NCBI GenBank assembly: GCA_949987705.1
Contig: OX465282.1
Span: 60,323,922-60,387,921 of the forward strand
Length of the DNA stretch: 64,000 nucleotides
Source of the DNA: Thereva unica
Taxonomy: Eukaryota; Arthropoda; Insecta; Diptera; Therevidae
Direction: 5' to 3'
The notes beneath the pieces were generated by a model. That model was not told the origin of the DNA. It did not search any database and saw only the letters and a list, made by a program, of their open reading frames with translations. This document shows, in pieces, positions 20,840 to 31,044 of the stretch (positions are counted from its first letter, which is position 1; each line of letters opens with the position of its first letter). Made by a program: the position numbers and the translations under genes.

Positions 20840-21170
20840 TTTTATTTAACTTACACTGTTTGTCGTCAAATCTTGGAAGTTAAATTTGACCCACTTCCCG
20901 GTTTCGGATAGAGCTGAAATTTTGCATACACGTTTAGTTTGGATGACAATGCAATCTGGCCATTTTGTAAAAATATCAAGATGGCGGTTCCAAAATGGCG
21001 CTTATTTATTTCACTTACACTGTTTGTCGTCAAATCTTGGAAGTTAAATTTGACCCACTTCCCGGTTTCGGATAGAGCTAAAATTTTGCATACACGTTTA
21101 GTTTGGATGACAATGCAATCTGGCCATTTTGTAAAAATATCAAGATGGCGGTTCCAAAATGGCGCCCGAT
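20840..21170. repeat. Two-copy tandem repeat, ~164 bp
   Basis: The segment with 'cttacactgtttgtcgtcaaatcttgg' through 'aagatggcggttccaaaatggcg' occurs twice head to tail at an offset of 164 bp, nearly identical. The open frames across it are a by-product. It leads into a dispersed repeat with GGGTATCAAATGAAAGG. Confidence 0.75.
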
Positions 21171-21760
21171 TTTTGAAATTGTGCTCCGCGGCTCTCTGAC
21201 ATGGGTATCAAATGAAAGGATATGACAGGTAGAACACAATAAGCTATGTGGCGTCATTCCAAATTCAAAATGGCGGCCAACACTAAATTGCGGAAAGCTT
21301 ATAATAGACTAAAAAGTAGAAAATATAACCGATCAACTTCCAATTTTGCACACACTCGTAGTTCGGGTGGTTAATGTGTATGAATGATGAGATGAATAGT
21401 TGAGTTAAGGGTGAGTTGATAATAAAGAAGCAATACACGTTACAAAAAATCACAAACAAACACAGAGATGCTGCTGTCAACTAAATTCAACTACTCAAAT
21501 ACTGAACTCATGTCCGTATGCATAATTTCAACTAAACCCAGGTAGCAGAGCTGAGTCGAGTTCAGTCAACCTTAACCCAACTCGACTCCCGTTTACATGT
21601 AGTTAGACTTGGGTTCAACTTGAGTTCAACTCATCATGTACAAGTACTAAATGCAATCTGACCTTTTTGTAAAAAAATCAAGAAGACGGTTCCGAGATGG
21701 CGGCCGTTTTTGCAATTATGTTCCACCGAGCCCACGACATGGGTATCAAATGAATACAGT
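21171..21760. repeat. Dispersed 'atgggtatcaaatgaaagg' repeat, partly duplicated
   Basis: GACATGGGTATCAAATGAAAGG at about 21197 and CGACATGGGTATCAAATGAA at about 21734 are inverse copies of the core of the satellite at 8830-13460. Downstream text ('aaaatggcgg', 'actaaaaagtagaaaata') recurs on the far side of the LINE insertion at 23760-23810, so this is the interrupted target repeat. Between 21300 and 21660 there is no recognisable feature apart from short inverted 'gagttca/tgaactc' words. Confidence 0.55.
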
Positions 21761-23737
21761 AAACTGTGTGACAACACATCCTTTGATATTATAGCTAGGG
21801 CTCTAAGTAGACACAGTCTAAGTAGCACTTTCTGCAACTGGATTGACTCTATGCTGAGAACTCGCAAACTAATTGTTTCTCATGTTGAGGGGTCTCTGGA
21901 GGGCACTATAGCAAGAGGCTGCCCGCAGGGAGGAGTTTTATCTCCACTTCTCTGGTGCCTTGTTGTAGATGAACTCCTCGAGCTGCTCAACGGTCGGAAC
22001 ATTTTCGCCCAAGGTTACGCTGACGATGTCGTCATAGTAATTACAGGTGAATCTGAAGACGCCATGTCAAGGCGCCTGCAGCAGGCACTTGATCTGGTCT
22101 CTAGCTGGTGCGAGAGTGTAGGTCTAAAAGTCAATCCCGACAAAACGATCCTAGTTCCTTTCACCAGGAAACGATCACTACCGGGAATTTGGGAACCTAC
22201 ATTCGCGGGCAGAACTATAGGCTTTTCTCAACAAGCCAAATATTTAGGAGTGACGCTAGATGCCAAACTCAATTGGAAACAGCATATGGACACTGTGATG
22301 TGTAGAACGCGCAGATCCCTGTGGGCTTGCCGCAGAGCTTGTGGTTCCACCTGGGGTTTGCAACCGAAAACCATGTACTGGATATACACCACCATCATAA
22401 GACCCATGGTAACTTATGGAGCTTTAGTTTGGTGGCACAGAACGAAGCTTAAGGGTTCCATAACCTTTTTAAGCAAAATTCAAAGAATGGCTTGCCTCTC
22501 CATCACTGGGGCCATCCGCACTTCCCCAACGGCAGCGCTGGAGACTCTCCTCAATTTGGTACCCCTCCACCTTGAGGTAGAGAAATCCGCCATAAACGCG
22601 GCGCTGCGGCTAAAAGCGAATGGTTACTTGGGCGCTGGTCTTGGGCGAGGACATTCTATAATAATCAACATCATAGAAGAGATTCCGGAAGCGGAGATGC
22701 TATCGGACGGCATGCCCTATAAATTCTCAAAATTTAAGCAACCTTCTGTACATATACAGGAAAGGCTTACCTGGACTTTTCCTAAAGTTTTGCCGGGCGG
22801 GCTAGTATGGTACACGGATGGCTCTAAAACGGAGACAGGTGTAGGCGCAGGAATCTGGAGTGAAAGTCCCAGATTCAGCAAGGCTATAAGTCTAGGCACT
22901 CTGGCAACTGTCTTTCAAGCAGAGGTGTACGCTATTCTGGCATGCACTCATGAGAACTTAAGAAGGGCCTACCAAAATAAACGGATTTTTATCTTCTCTG
23001 ATAGCCAAGCGGCAATTAGAGCGATAAGGTCCCGTAGGACCAAGTCGAAATTAGTTTGGGACTGCCAACGTGCTCTTCATGAGTTGGGCGTTCTCAATCA
23101 AATCACACTTGTCTGGGTCCCAGGTCACCGGGGCTTCGAAGGCAATGAAAGTGCGGATGCCCTGGCTAAACAGGGCTCTGATTTAGAATTCATTGGTCCA
23201 GAGCCGGCTATTGGGGCACCGTCCAGCTTGCTGCAAAGGGCCCTGGCCGATCGGACCTTGATGAAACATATTGAACGCAGGAGGTCCGCGCCTGGACTGG
23301 CCAACTCTAAGCGGTTCCTTCCAGGGCCGTCCCCTAAGACGGCCAAGGAATTATTACGGCGCAGCAGGAGTGATGTTAGGACACTTGTTGGCCTAATTAC
23401 CGGACACTGTGCCCTAAATTACCACTTATGGAAGATAGGAAGGGCAGAGGACCCTACATGTAGGCTTTGCCTAGAAGAGGATGAGTCTGCCCTCCATGTT
23501 CTCTGTGAGTGCCCTGCAATAGCGAGGAGCAGGGTCTCTTTGTTCGGGAAGTCCCTGCTCGAACACTCAAGTCTAAGCGACAAACCACTAGGCAGACTGC
23601 TGAACTTGTTCAGGCGGTCTGGCCTACAAATATGAGGTGTAGGGGTTGTAGTACAATAGGCCAACTAAATGGCCGCAGTACCTTTGGACCTAATACCTCA
23701 CACAGGAAAAAAAAAAAAAAAAAAAAAACTGTGTGAC
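21761..23737 (+). mobile_element. RNase H-type LINE, 5'-truncated, with poly(A) and target-site duplication
   Basis: The element runs from 21773 to a 22-base poly(A) at 23707-23728. CTGTGTGAC precedes it at 21764-21772 and follows it at 23729-23737, and three A residues before the left copy could extend this to 12 bp. The 5' end falls inside RT motif A (DNTSFD), exactly where the sister copy leaves the window at base 1. The insertion split a dispersed repeat. Poly(A), truncation and duplication together show target-primed reverse transcription. Confidence 0.9.
21773..23635 (+). CDS. LINE ORF2 C-terminal two thirds: reverse transcriptase, RNase H, zinc-binding tail
   Basis: An uninterrupted frame of about 620 codons. 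Residue numbers below count from the upstream in-frame codon at 21710. RT: ARGCPQGGVLSPLLW (68-82), catalytic YADD (103-106), KYLGVTLDAKLNW. RNase H: YTDGSKTETGVGAG with the first Asp at 370, FQAEVYAI, FSDSQAAIRA and WVPGHRGFEGNESADALAKQG, so all four acidic residues are present. C-terminus: CRLCLEEDESALHVLCECP, a CCHC-like motif. The start is lost through truncation; reading in from the target does not supply a real N-terminus. The open state of a truncated copy implies recent insertion. Family: I/LOA-like. Confidence 0.9.
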   Translation, partial: NTSFDIIARALSRHSLSSTFCNWIDSMLRTRKLIVSHVEGSLEGTIARGCPQGGVLSPLLWCLVVDELLELLNGRNIFAQGYADDVVIVITGESEDAMSRRLQQALDLVSSWCESVGLKVNPDKTILVPFTRKRSLPGIWEPTFAGRTIGFSQQAKYLGVTLDAKLNWKQHMDTVMCRTRRSLWACRRACGSTWGLQPKTMYWIYTTIIRPMVTYGALVWWHRTKLKGSITFLSKIQRMACLSITGAIRTSPTAALETLLNLVPLHLEVEKSAINAALRLKANGYLGAGLGRGHSIIINIIEEIPEAEMLSDGMPYKFSKFKQPSVHIQERLTWTFPKVLPGGLVWYTDGSKTETGVGAGIWSESPRFSKAISLGTLATVFQAEVYAILACTHENLRRAYQNKRIFIFSDSQAAIRAIRSRRTKSKLVWDCQRALHELGVLNQITLVWVPGHRGFEGNESADALAKQGSDLEFIGPEPAIGAPSSLLQRALADRTLMKHIERRRSAPGLANSKRFLPGPSPKTAKELLRRSRSDVRTLVGLITGHCALNYHLWKIGRAEDPTCRLCLEEDESALHVLCECPAIARSRVSLFGKSLLEHSSLSDKPLGRLLNLFRRSGLQI

Positions 23738-23804
23738 GTAATTTTAAATCTAATAGAATTGCCATTATAAAATGGCGGAATACATAAAATAAACTAAAAA
23801 GTAG

Positions 23805-23970
23805 AAAATAAAATAAATGGTTAAAAAAAATTTTTAAAAAAAATTCTTTTAATTAACTAAAAAATGTACTGAAAAGTAAAAAATAAAAAATATTTTAAAG
23901 AAAGCGTGAAATTTCAATTTTAATGAAAAAGTTAATTAAAAGAATGGCGCATTTTTCATCAAAAATTGAA
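23805..23970. repeat. Left arm of an inverted repeat split by the 18-kb LTR element
   Basis: Bases 23805-23965 match the reverse complement of 42222-42388 almost perfectly (the poly(A)/poly(T) runs vary slightly; 'gtgaaatttcaatttt' against 'gtgaaatttaaatttt'). The LTR element inserted in the short loop between the arms. A hairpin element of roughly 165-bp arms thus existed before the insertion. Confidence 0.75.
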
Positions 23971-23974
23971 AATA

Positions 23975-25740
23975 TGTAACGGTCGGTTGAATCCCCCTCG
24001 CGGGAATTTGGAAAATTTCTATGAAATCACTTGCCTGAGAACAAAATTTACAAAATTTGTAAATCAAGTAGGGGAGAAAAGAGAAAATAGGAAAAAATCG
24101 GAGGAGATTTGTCAGTTTGTTTTGTTTTTTTTGGGGGGAGGTTGAAAATGATAGGACTGTTACTTACCACTAGCACGATTTAATGTGGAAATTTGAAAAC
24201 TAGATAAATATCAAGTCATATCTACCTCCTTTATATTGTTCCACTATTGTTTGTCGAATCAGTTTTAAATAAAACGGGGTTTCGAGTATCCCTCAGTAAG
24301 AGGAAATCAATCAAAAAAAAAAGTGAACTTTGGCCAAGCAGAAGAGAAAAACCGTAGGTACTACCCTGAGCAGCGAAACGAGACCTCCTGGCAGGAGTGC
24401 GGAAGTAGAGGAATACCCCTTTCTGGAAATACAAGTATTCACAAAAAAAAAAAGAACACAATCCATCTGTAGCTGCAAGCGCCGAAGCTCATCGTCCAGG
24501 TATATTTTTCTTGTCATTATTTGTGCGGTGGAAGAAAGTTTGGTGCTGGAGGTAGCCAAATTAAATCAATTTCAAGCCACGTCTGCTATTTACCTTCTGG
24601 AGCAAGGTCAAGGCGAGAAGTGGGGAAAGTCTCATTCTGGGAGAGGAAGCTGGCATTTTAGTAACTATTTAGTAACCCGTTGTTGTGTTCACCGAAACCT
24701 AAAGTACATATCCAATCTAAAGTAATAGCCTAACAATTGGAAACCAAGCAAATACTTTATAAATTGTTGTTCTTTCACTGTTCCCGTACAACTTTCACGT
24801 TGTTATGACACCAGATTGTTATGTACTAATTTAAACGAAATTTCCTTTTTATTCTTTTTTATTCATTACATAATAAAAACACCACGACACACACCTGACA
24901 ACAACTTACTATAATTGATCTTGCTTGTTGTCAATATTCGTACAGGCAGTTAACCGTAACGTAGTTATATTATTATTAAATATTGGCTTAAATTTTTTTT
25001 TTTGATTTGCAAAATAATTTTCTGGTTGATTTCAAATAATTTATTCTTAATTAAAATTGAACACGATATTTGTGATACCATTTGTGATAAAACGAGGCGA
25101 AATTGGTACCAATACGACGCGTTTTAAAATCATTTATCATACGGAAGTATCCCGACAGTGGAAATTGTAAATTGTTTTTTTATTTGAAAATGTAGATGTG
25201 TTGATCTAGTATGACATTGTTCTTATTTCATGTCCCATTGAATATTGATGTTACCTATTGGTGTTTCTTGTTTTTGATAACTGTTTCTGAAATAAACGAA
25301 AAAAATTTTTAAGCTATTAATGATGAACTCAAGTTGTTAGATTTTTTTGTTTGGGGAATGGTTGGGGCGGAATCTAGTTCTTCTCAGGGTTCTTAGGTGC
25401 TGTATTTCCTGGTCAGGTGATGGTACTCATACTATCAACTGGCAAGGAAATGGACTACAATGACCCGGCTCAGGCAATGCCTGAAGGTTGATGGAAACGG
25501 AAGATTTACTTAGTCACAGGTAAGTGGTGAACCATGCTACGTATAGGCTCGGCCACACACCCCACGACCCACCCGGCGAGCTAGATAACTCCGTGTGGCC
25601 GGCAGAGGAGTTTCGGAATTTTTTTCTTTTTCTTATGTATGGTATTGACTCCTTGGTCATGCTTTCCGGGCTTATGGCTAAGGGAGCAATACCTCGCATA
25701 AGTGGCGCCCAATAGTTTATCGCGCCATTATGCTATTACA
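23975..25740 (+). repeat. 5' LTR (1,766 bp) of the outer gypsy element
   Basis: It starts TGTAACGGTCGG and ends GCTATTACA, directly before a primer site. Compared with the 3' LTR (40448-42151), it carries ~43 extra bases near 24355-24400 and 15 extra near 24505, plus a few point differences. AATAAA at about 24267 is a candidate polyadenylation signal. A copy of TGGCGCCCAA occurs inside near 25702, 40 bp before the real primer site. The short open frames within have no recognisable product. Confidence 0.9.
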
Positions 25741-25744
25741 TAAA

Positions 25745-25757
25745 TGGCGCCCAACGT
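25745..25757 (+). promoter_or_regulatory. Primer binding site for tRNA-Lys (outer element)
   Basis: TGGCGCCCAACGT lies four bases after the LTR. It is complementary to the 3' end of tRNA-Lys (ACGTTGGGCGCCA including CCA). The match stops after 13 bases (next bases AGC instead of GGG). Confidence 0.8.
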
Positions 25758-27270
25758 AGCTTTTAAACCCCGTTGACTGTCCTACACGGACCTTGAGGTT
25801 AAAATTTTTTTCTGGTGTTTAGTACCACTTGTGCCTTCACGGACAACATTTGATTTTTTTGTTTATGGTTCACCACATTTACCAAGCGCTCGCTGCGGGC
25901 TAAGGTAGCACCGCGAGGCCTTAGTCCTTGTCTGGTTTTGTAATTTTTTTCAGCATCATTGTCCAAATTCTACGTGAATTTTTCTATGTTTTCGCCTTTA
26001 GGCCTACCCTTTATCTTCTGCGGTAACTTCTTCTTTTTGGAGTAGCTTCGAACCATGCTGACCTGCACGGCTTGCTAACAAGCGAGTGGTCGCTTGGCTA
26101 TGCGTGCAGGTGAAGTAGGGGTTCATCCCTGTCCTGCTTCTAGGGTCGGCGACTCTGGTATCAGGCGTGACATCGCCTGCCACTGCGTCGGTCCGTGAAC
26201 AGGATCTTCAATTAATTTTTCCTGGTGGAAGGTGAAGTTGGGACAAGGGCTTAACCGTCTCTGGTATCAGGCGTGTTACCGCCTGCCACTGCGCCCCTTG
26301 CCCTTCTGATGGTCCATCCAGCTTTTTAAATTCTATTTTTAACTTCCCAGTATAGGAAGTTATTGTAATCGGTCCGAAAATCGAAATCGAAAATTTCAAC
26401 GTATTTTCATCTTTCAAGGTCCCAGGAGCATTTTAAGCAAAAAATTGGGAGGAAGTATGAGTGTGTGTGTGTGTATGTGCGTACGGATGTGGTCATTTTT
26501 TCCTGCACGATATCGACCGAACCAAAACTGATATCGACTTCGTTGAGGTGTCGTTCGAAGCGTATTAACCGAAATATGATCTGAAAAGATTTTCATGAAA
26601 TTCGGTCCAGCCGTTTTTTCGTTTAAGCGACGTAAGTGATTTTTGTACCTGCACGATATCGCCCGAACCACGAAAGATATTGACTTACTTGAGGTGCCGT
26701 TCGAAGCGTATTAGCGACAATATAATCTGAAAAGATTTTTATAATATTCGGTCCAGCGGTTTTTTGGTTTAAATGACTTAAGTGATTTTTGTACCTGCAC
26801 GATATCGCGAGAACTATAAAAGATATCGACTTAGATGACGTGCCGTTCGAAGCGTATTAACCGAAATATGATCTGAAAAGATTTTCATAAAATTCGGTCG
26901 AGCCGTTTTTTTGTTTAAGCGGCGTAAGTGATTTTTGTACCTGCACGATATCGCTTGAACCACGAAAGATATTGACTTACTTGAGGTGCCGTTCGAAGTG
27001 TATTAGCGACAATATAATCTGAAAAGATTTTTATAATATTCGGTCCAGCGGTTTTTGGTTTAAATGACTTAAGTGATTTTTGTACCTGCACGATACCGCG
27101 CGAACTAAAAACTATCGCGACTTCATTGAGGTGCCGAAAAACATTAATACATCAATTTTATATACATTTTCGTCATCCTAATCTTGTAAGTGCGCACATT
27201 TAGTTTGACATTTTAGCGAAAATATTGATAAACAATTGTGACAAATTCTCGGTATTATAGATATATTCTA

Positions 27271-27431
27271 GAGATGCGCCGAATGTTCGGCCGAATATTC
27301 GTATTCGGTGTGTTTTTAACTTCCCAGTATAGGAAGTTATTGTAATCGGTCCGAAAATCGAAATCGAAAATTTCAACGTATTTTCATCTTTCAAGGTCCC
27401 AGGAGCATTTTAAGCCAAAAATTGGGAGGAA

Positions 27432-27474
<43 letters not shown>

Positions 27475-29124
27475 TACGGATGTGGTCATTTTTTCCTGCA
27501 CGATATCGCGCGAACCAAAACTGATATCGACTTCGTTGAGGTGTCGTTCGAAGCGTATTAACCGAAATATGATCTGAAAAGATTTTCATGAGATTCGGTC
27601 CAGCCGTTTTTTTGTTGAAGCGACGTAAGTGATTTTTGTACCTGCACGATATCGCCCGAACCACGAAAGATATTGACTTACTTGAGGTGCCGTTCGAAGC
27701 GTATTAGCGACAATATAATCTGAAAAGATTTTTATAATATTCGGTCCAGCGGTTTTTTGGTTTAAATGACTTAAGTGATTTTTGTACCTGCACGATACCG
27801 CGCGAACTAAAAACTATATCGACTTCATTGAGGTGCCGAAAAACATTAATACCTAATCTTGTAAGTGCGCACATTTAGTTTGACATTTTAGCGAAAATAT
27901 CGATAAACAATTGTGACAAATTCTCGGTATTATACATATATTCTATATTGCCTATTGTACATTTATTATTTAAATATCCAATCATAATATTCAACATCCA
28001 TCATACTGGGAAGTTGATCCTGTGGACCGAAAGGGTCGAACCCACATTCCAGCTAGTTTAATGTTCGTATTCGGCCGAATATTCGGTCTGTTTGCCGAAT
28101 AATTACCGAATATTTAAATAGTATTATTTTAAGAGTTACAAATGTTAATGAGGCTTTGTTCTCGAACCGTACTTAGGTAGTATTTTTAAATGAAACATAC
28201 ACTTCTTTGTGCAACCATATTTATTCGCAAAATCAAAAATTAAAAAAAATTAGAATTCATATACGAGTCGACAAAAACGAGACCACTATTTACAACTACT
28301 TGCGTACGACTGTTCTCGCCGGTCGGAAGCAATATCAAGCTTGCACTTGCGTACTTGCGTTGCATTCAGTGGTTCCATGATATGCGGCAAGTTTCCACCA
28401 ACACTTTAATTTCGTAGTTGCGTTCCGTCCCGACCTAACCCTTAGATTTTTGGGTAGCGAGTATATGATTGTGTGTGCTATGTCGAATGCGGCAATATAG
28501 AAAAAGTTGAAAGTAGACCGACATTTGCTTTGAATACATTTCATTCTTGGAATATTCCGTCAAGTCTCATTTAAATACACACACTTATATATTTTTTGTC
28601 ACCGAATGCAACGCATGTACGCTTGGAAATGTCATCAGTTTAACTTGCGTGGTTGCATCTGTACGTATCAAAGCTTATTCAACGAAATCTTCTTGAGCAC
28701 AGAACACTGATTGATTAAAAATCAGTTGCGCTTGTATGTGGAAAAAGGTTTCATTTTGGTTGCAAACTGGTTGTGAACGTGATAATGGTGAAACCAGTTT
28801 GTAACTGTGATTGCAAATCCGTCGAACCATGTGCGTGGGCCTCAATGTTTATGGAATTCTTGCTTTAATCTCTTATTTTTTGGCAATAATTCTATCACGC
28901 TAGAAATTACAATAAAAGAAAGAACGGCGCATTGCGTGAGCGAGCCGAGCTAGCGCGAAGTGCTCAAGGAGTGGGCGAACGCTGCTACTCGCAGATCGCT
29001 TCGCCAACCTATATGAACTGCGCAAAAATGAACCGAATTCGGTCGAATGTTCGGTTCGGTACATTTTTGACCGAATGTTCGGCCGAATATTCGTATTCGG
29101 TCGAACCCATATTCGGCGCATCTC
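27271..29124. mobile_element. hAT-like non-autonomous element with AGAGATGCGCCGAA ends
   Basis: The left end GAGATGCGCCGAATGTTCGG (27271) and the right end ATTCGGCGCATCTC (to 29124) are inverted. Subterminal runs of TTCGGCCGAATATTCG are found at both ends (27280-27310, 28060-28120, 29035-29110). Left flank TATTCTA and right flank TATCTA look like an imperfect 7-8-bp duplication; the uninterrupted repeat copy reads TATTCTATATTGCC at this place, confirming the insertion point. It contains no transposase. A copy of the AACTTCCCAGTAT repeat is nested inside (27317-28061). Confidence 0.7.
27317..28061. mobile_element. Dispersed repeat 'AACTTCCCAGTAT', inner uninterrupted copy
   Basis: Copy of the repeat at 26341-29237, here about 745 bp with fewer internal ~150-bp blocks. 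It begins TAACTTCCCAGTATAGG and ends ..CATACTGGGAAGTTGATCCTG..CTAGTTT. It contains a (TG)n tract of about 16 units at 27434-27467. It is inserted in the hAT-like element, which is itself in an older copy of the same repeat. Confidence 0.75.
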
Positions 29125-29934
29125 TATCTATATAGCCTATTGTTCATTTATTATTAAAATATCCAATCATATATTCAACATCCATCATACTGGGAAGTTG
29201 ATCGTGTGGACCGAAAGGGTCGAACCCACATCCCAACTAGTTTGTTAATGTCCTGCGTCCATTTTTTTCCCGTCTGTTCCTCCCTCCTGATTGATTTTCC
29301 GAAAGGTAGCTCAGTTGTGGTTGGGCAGCGGTTCATTTCCAAAATTTTTTTCATTTTGTTGAAGAAGTTTCCCTTTCGTGACTATGCGATTTTGAATTTT
29401 TGTTTCCGTTCCTTTTTCGGGTATACCTGAAGCTGTGTAGGCGACCTTGATGACACTTGGTGATGACTATGCTTCATAGTTTTCACCAACTGCCATCGAG
29501 GACGTCGACATGCGGGAGCCCTGAGGGGAATTGTTATCTGTCTCAACCATTCCTCACTTATATTGAATCAAAGCATATAATCACTCACCTACACTAACAT
29601 ATATATACACTAATACCCTTTTATTGTTTTATCGCTACACACTAATCAGCGTTGACTGTGTTTCTTTGAGGTACACTCACATAGTATCAATATTTAGTTG
29701 ATTTGTTCATACACACGGTTGTTACACCAATTGTAGCGGATTTTTTTTTGGGCCTCAAAAACAGTAACTGATACTGATACAGTAACTGATAAATGTCAAC
29801 ACATTTAATATTACTATACCTTTATCATTATACACTAACATTACTCACTTTTTGGTTTGACTTAGTTTGAGCTTTATTGGGATACAAGGTTTATAGCATT
29901 GTGGTTTCTTCTGTTCGTTTGATCGTTAACCAAC

Positions 29935-31044
29935 ATGGAACTTCGTAATGGTAAAACAGTTACTCCAACGGCTGTCGGTAGTGATCTTCCGGGCGGATCC
30001 GGTGACGCTCATGGCAATGAAATAAGTACCAATGAACAAGCTCCTTCTCTTGAAGAGCAAGTCAGTCAATTAAGACAAGTATTGGATACCCTTCTAATGC
30101 AGCAGCGACCTGCTGAGGTTTCGAGGAACCCTTGCTTCAACGGAAACTATGTGTCAATACCGGTTGTGACACCACCTGCAGACGGCAGGCCATACTCCTT
30201 ATCTGGGACCCAGCATCGCAAGTCTCCAGTGGCATTCTGGAACTTAAAGTTCTCCGGCGAGGACAAGTTGTTGTCGGCGGAGGAGTTTCTGTTCCGGGTG
30301 GAGCTGAAGGCTCGCGATGATGGAGTCCAGCAATCAGAAGTCTGCCGACATTTTTCTTCTTTGTTGTCGGGGCGAGCCACCGACTGGTACTGGTCGCAGT
30401 TTCGGCGCCAATTCTTAGATCCTGACTGGGAAACAGTTAAAGCCCAGTTCATTCGCTATTTCCGAAGTCGCGAGTCGGACGAAGAACTAATATTTCAGAT
30501 GATGGACACTAAGCAACATCATCTTTCTTTTGATGATATCACCGCCCAACTGTTGTCGTTACACAACCGAATGTCTCATCCTATGACTGAAAGCGGCTTA
30601 ATAGGAATAGTAGTCCGAAACCTAAATTTCGCGTTGGGGTCTGCAGTAATTGGACATAGATTCACCAGCATGCATCAATTGCGCGAGACCTGTGTTCGCG
30701 TTGAACGCTGGCAGCAACAAAAAAAATTAGAACGTCGAGCCGATCGGCAGGTACACGAGGTTGAATATCCATCTACATATCCGCCTGAACATTTACACCC
30801 GGACTTACCAACACCCGAAGTTGACGAAATGACGGCGTCGCGTCAGAACCAGACGAATCCACGACCTTTACGTTGTTGGAATTGTCAGCAACCGGGTCAT
30901 CCATTTATGGACTGCCCGTCTGAAACTCGTGGCCTATTTTGCTACAAGTGTGGCAAGCCAGGAGTCGTCACACCAATGTGCCCCACCTGTCAGGGAAACC
31001 GGAGCCGGGGTGTGAGACAGTACGGGAGTCCGCGCCCGAGCTAA
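29935..31044 (+). CDS. gag: gag of the outer gypsy element
   Basis: 369 codons from ATG (MELRNGKTVTP), intact. It gives the capsid-type body with WNLKFSGEDKLLSAEEFLFRVE and FDDITAQLLSLHNRM. At the end are a perfect CCHC zinc knuckle CWNCQQPGHPFMDC (C-x2-C-x4-H-x4-C) and a second finger CYKCGKPGVVTPMC in which Val replaces the His. Gag builds the particle and the knuckles bind the element RNA. Its end overlaps the pol frame, which is -1 relative to gag (open from ~30939), so pol is likely made by -1 frameshifting. It is the only intact protein of the outer element. Confidence 0.85.
   Translation: MELRNGKTVTPTAVGSDLPGGSGDAHGNEISTNEQAPSLEEQVSQLRQVLDTLLMQQRPAEVSRNPCFNGNYVSIPVVTPPADGRPYSLSGTQHRKSPVAFWNLKFSGEDKLLSAEEFLFRVELKARDDGVQQSEVCRHFSSLLSGRATDWYWSQFRRQFLDPDWETVKAQFIRYFRSRESDEELIFQMMDTKQHHLSFDDITAQLLSLHNRMSHPMTESGLIGIVVRNLNFALGSAVIGHRFTSMHQLRETCVRVERWQQQKKLERRADRQVHEVEYPSTYPPEHLHPDLPTPEVDEMTASRQNQTNPRPLRCWNCQQPGHPFMDCPSETRGLFCYKCGKPGVVTPMCPTCQGNRSRGVRQYGSPRPS

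Larger units (their letters stand above)
26341..29237. mobile_element. Dispersed repeat 'AACTTCCCAGTAT', outer copy, interrupted
   Basis: Starts AACTTCCCAGTATAGGAAG (26341) and ends near 29237 after CATACTGGGAAGTTGATCG..CGAACCCACA..CTAGTTT. The start and the internal CATACTGGGAAGTT near its end are inverse of each other. Inside are repeated blocks of ~150 bp with 'ttgtacctgcacgatatcg' and 'gtgccgttcgaagcgtatta' (26500-27130), which makes open-frame shadows. It is interrupted at 27270 by a hAT-like element and resumes at ~29125. A second copy of the same repeat lies inside that insertion. No protein is encoded. Confidence 0.75.
25758..29934 (+). other. Long untranslated leader of the outer gypsy element
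   Basis: About 4.2 kb lie between primer site and gag. 25758-26340 is non-coding and includes two near-copies of 'tctggtatcaggcgtg..atcgcctgccactgcg' about 108 bp apart (26152 and 26260). 26341-29237 is a nest of DNA repeats listed separately. 29238-29934 is non-coding and leads to gag. Without the nest the leader would be ~1.3 kb. Confidence 0.6.

Noticed and set aside
24330..24725. 131-codon frame in the 5' LTR (related frame at 40720-41139)
   Set aside because: It is inside the LTR, changed by indels between the two LTRs, and has no recognisable domain.
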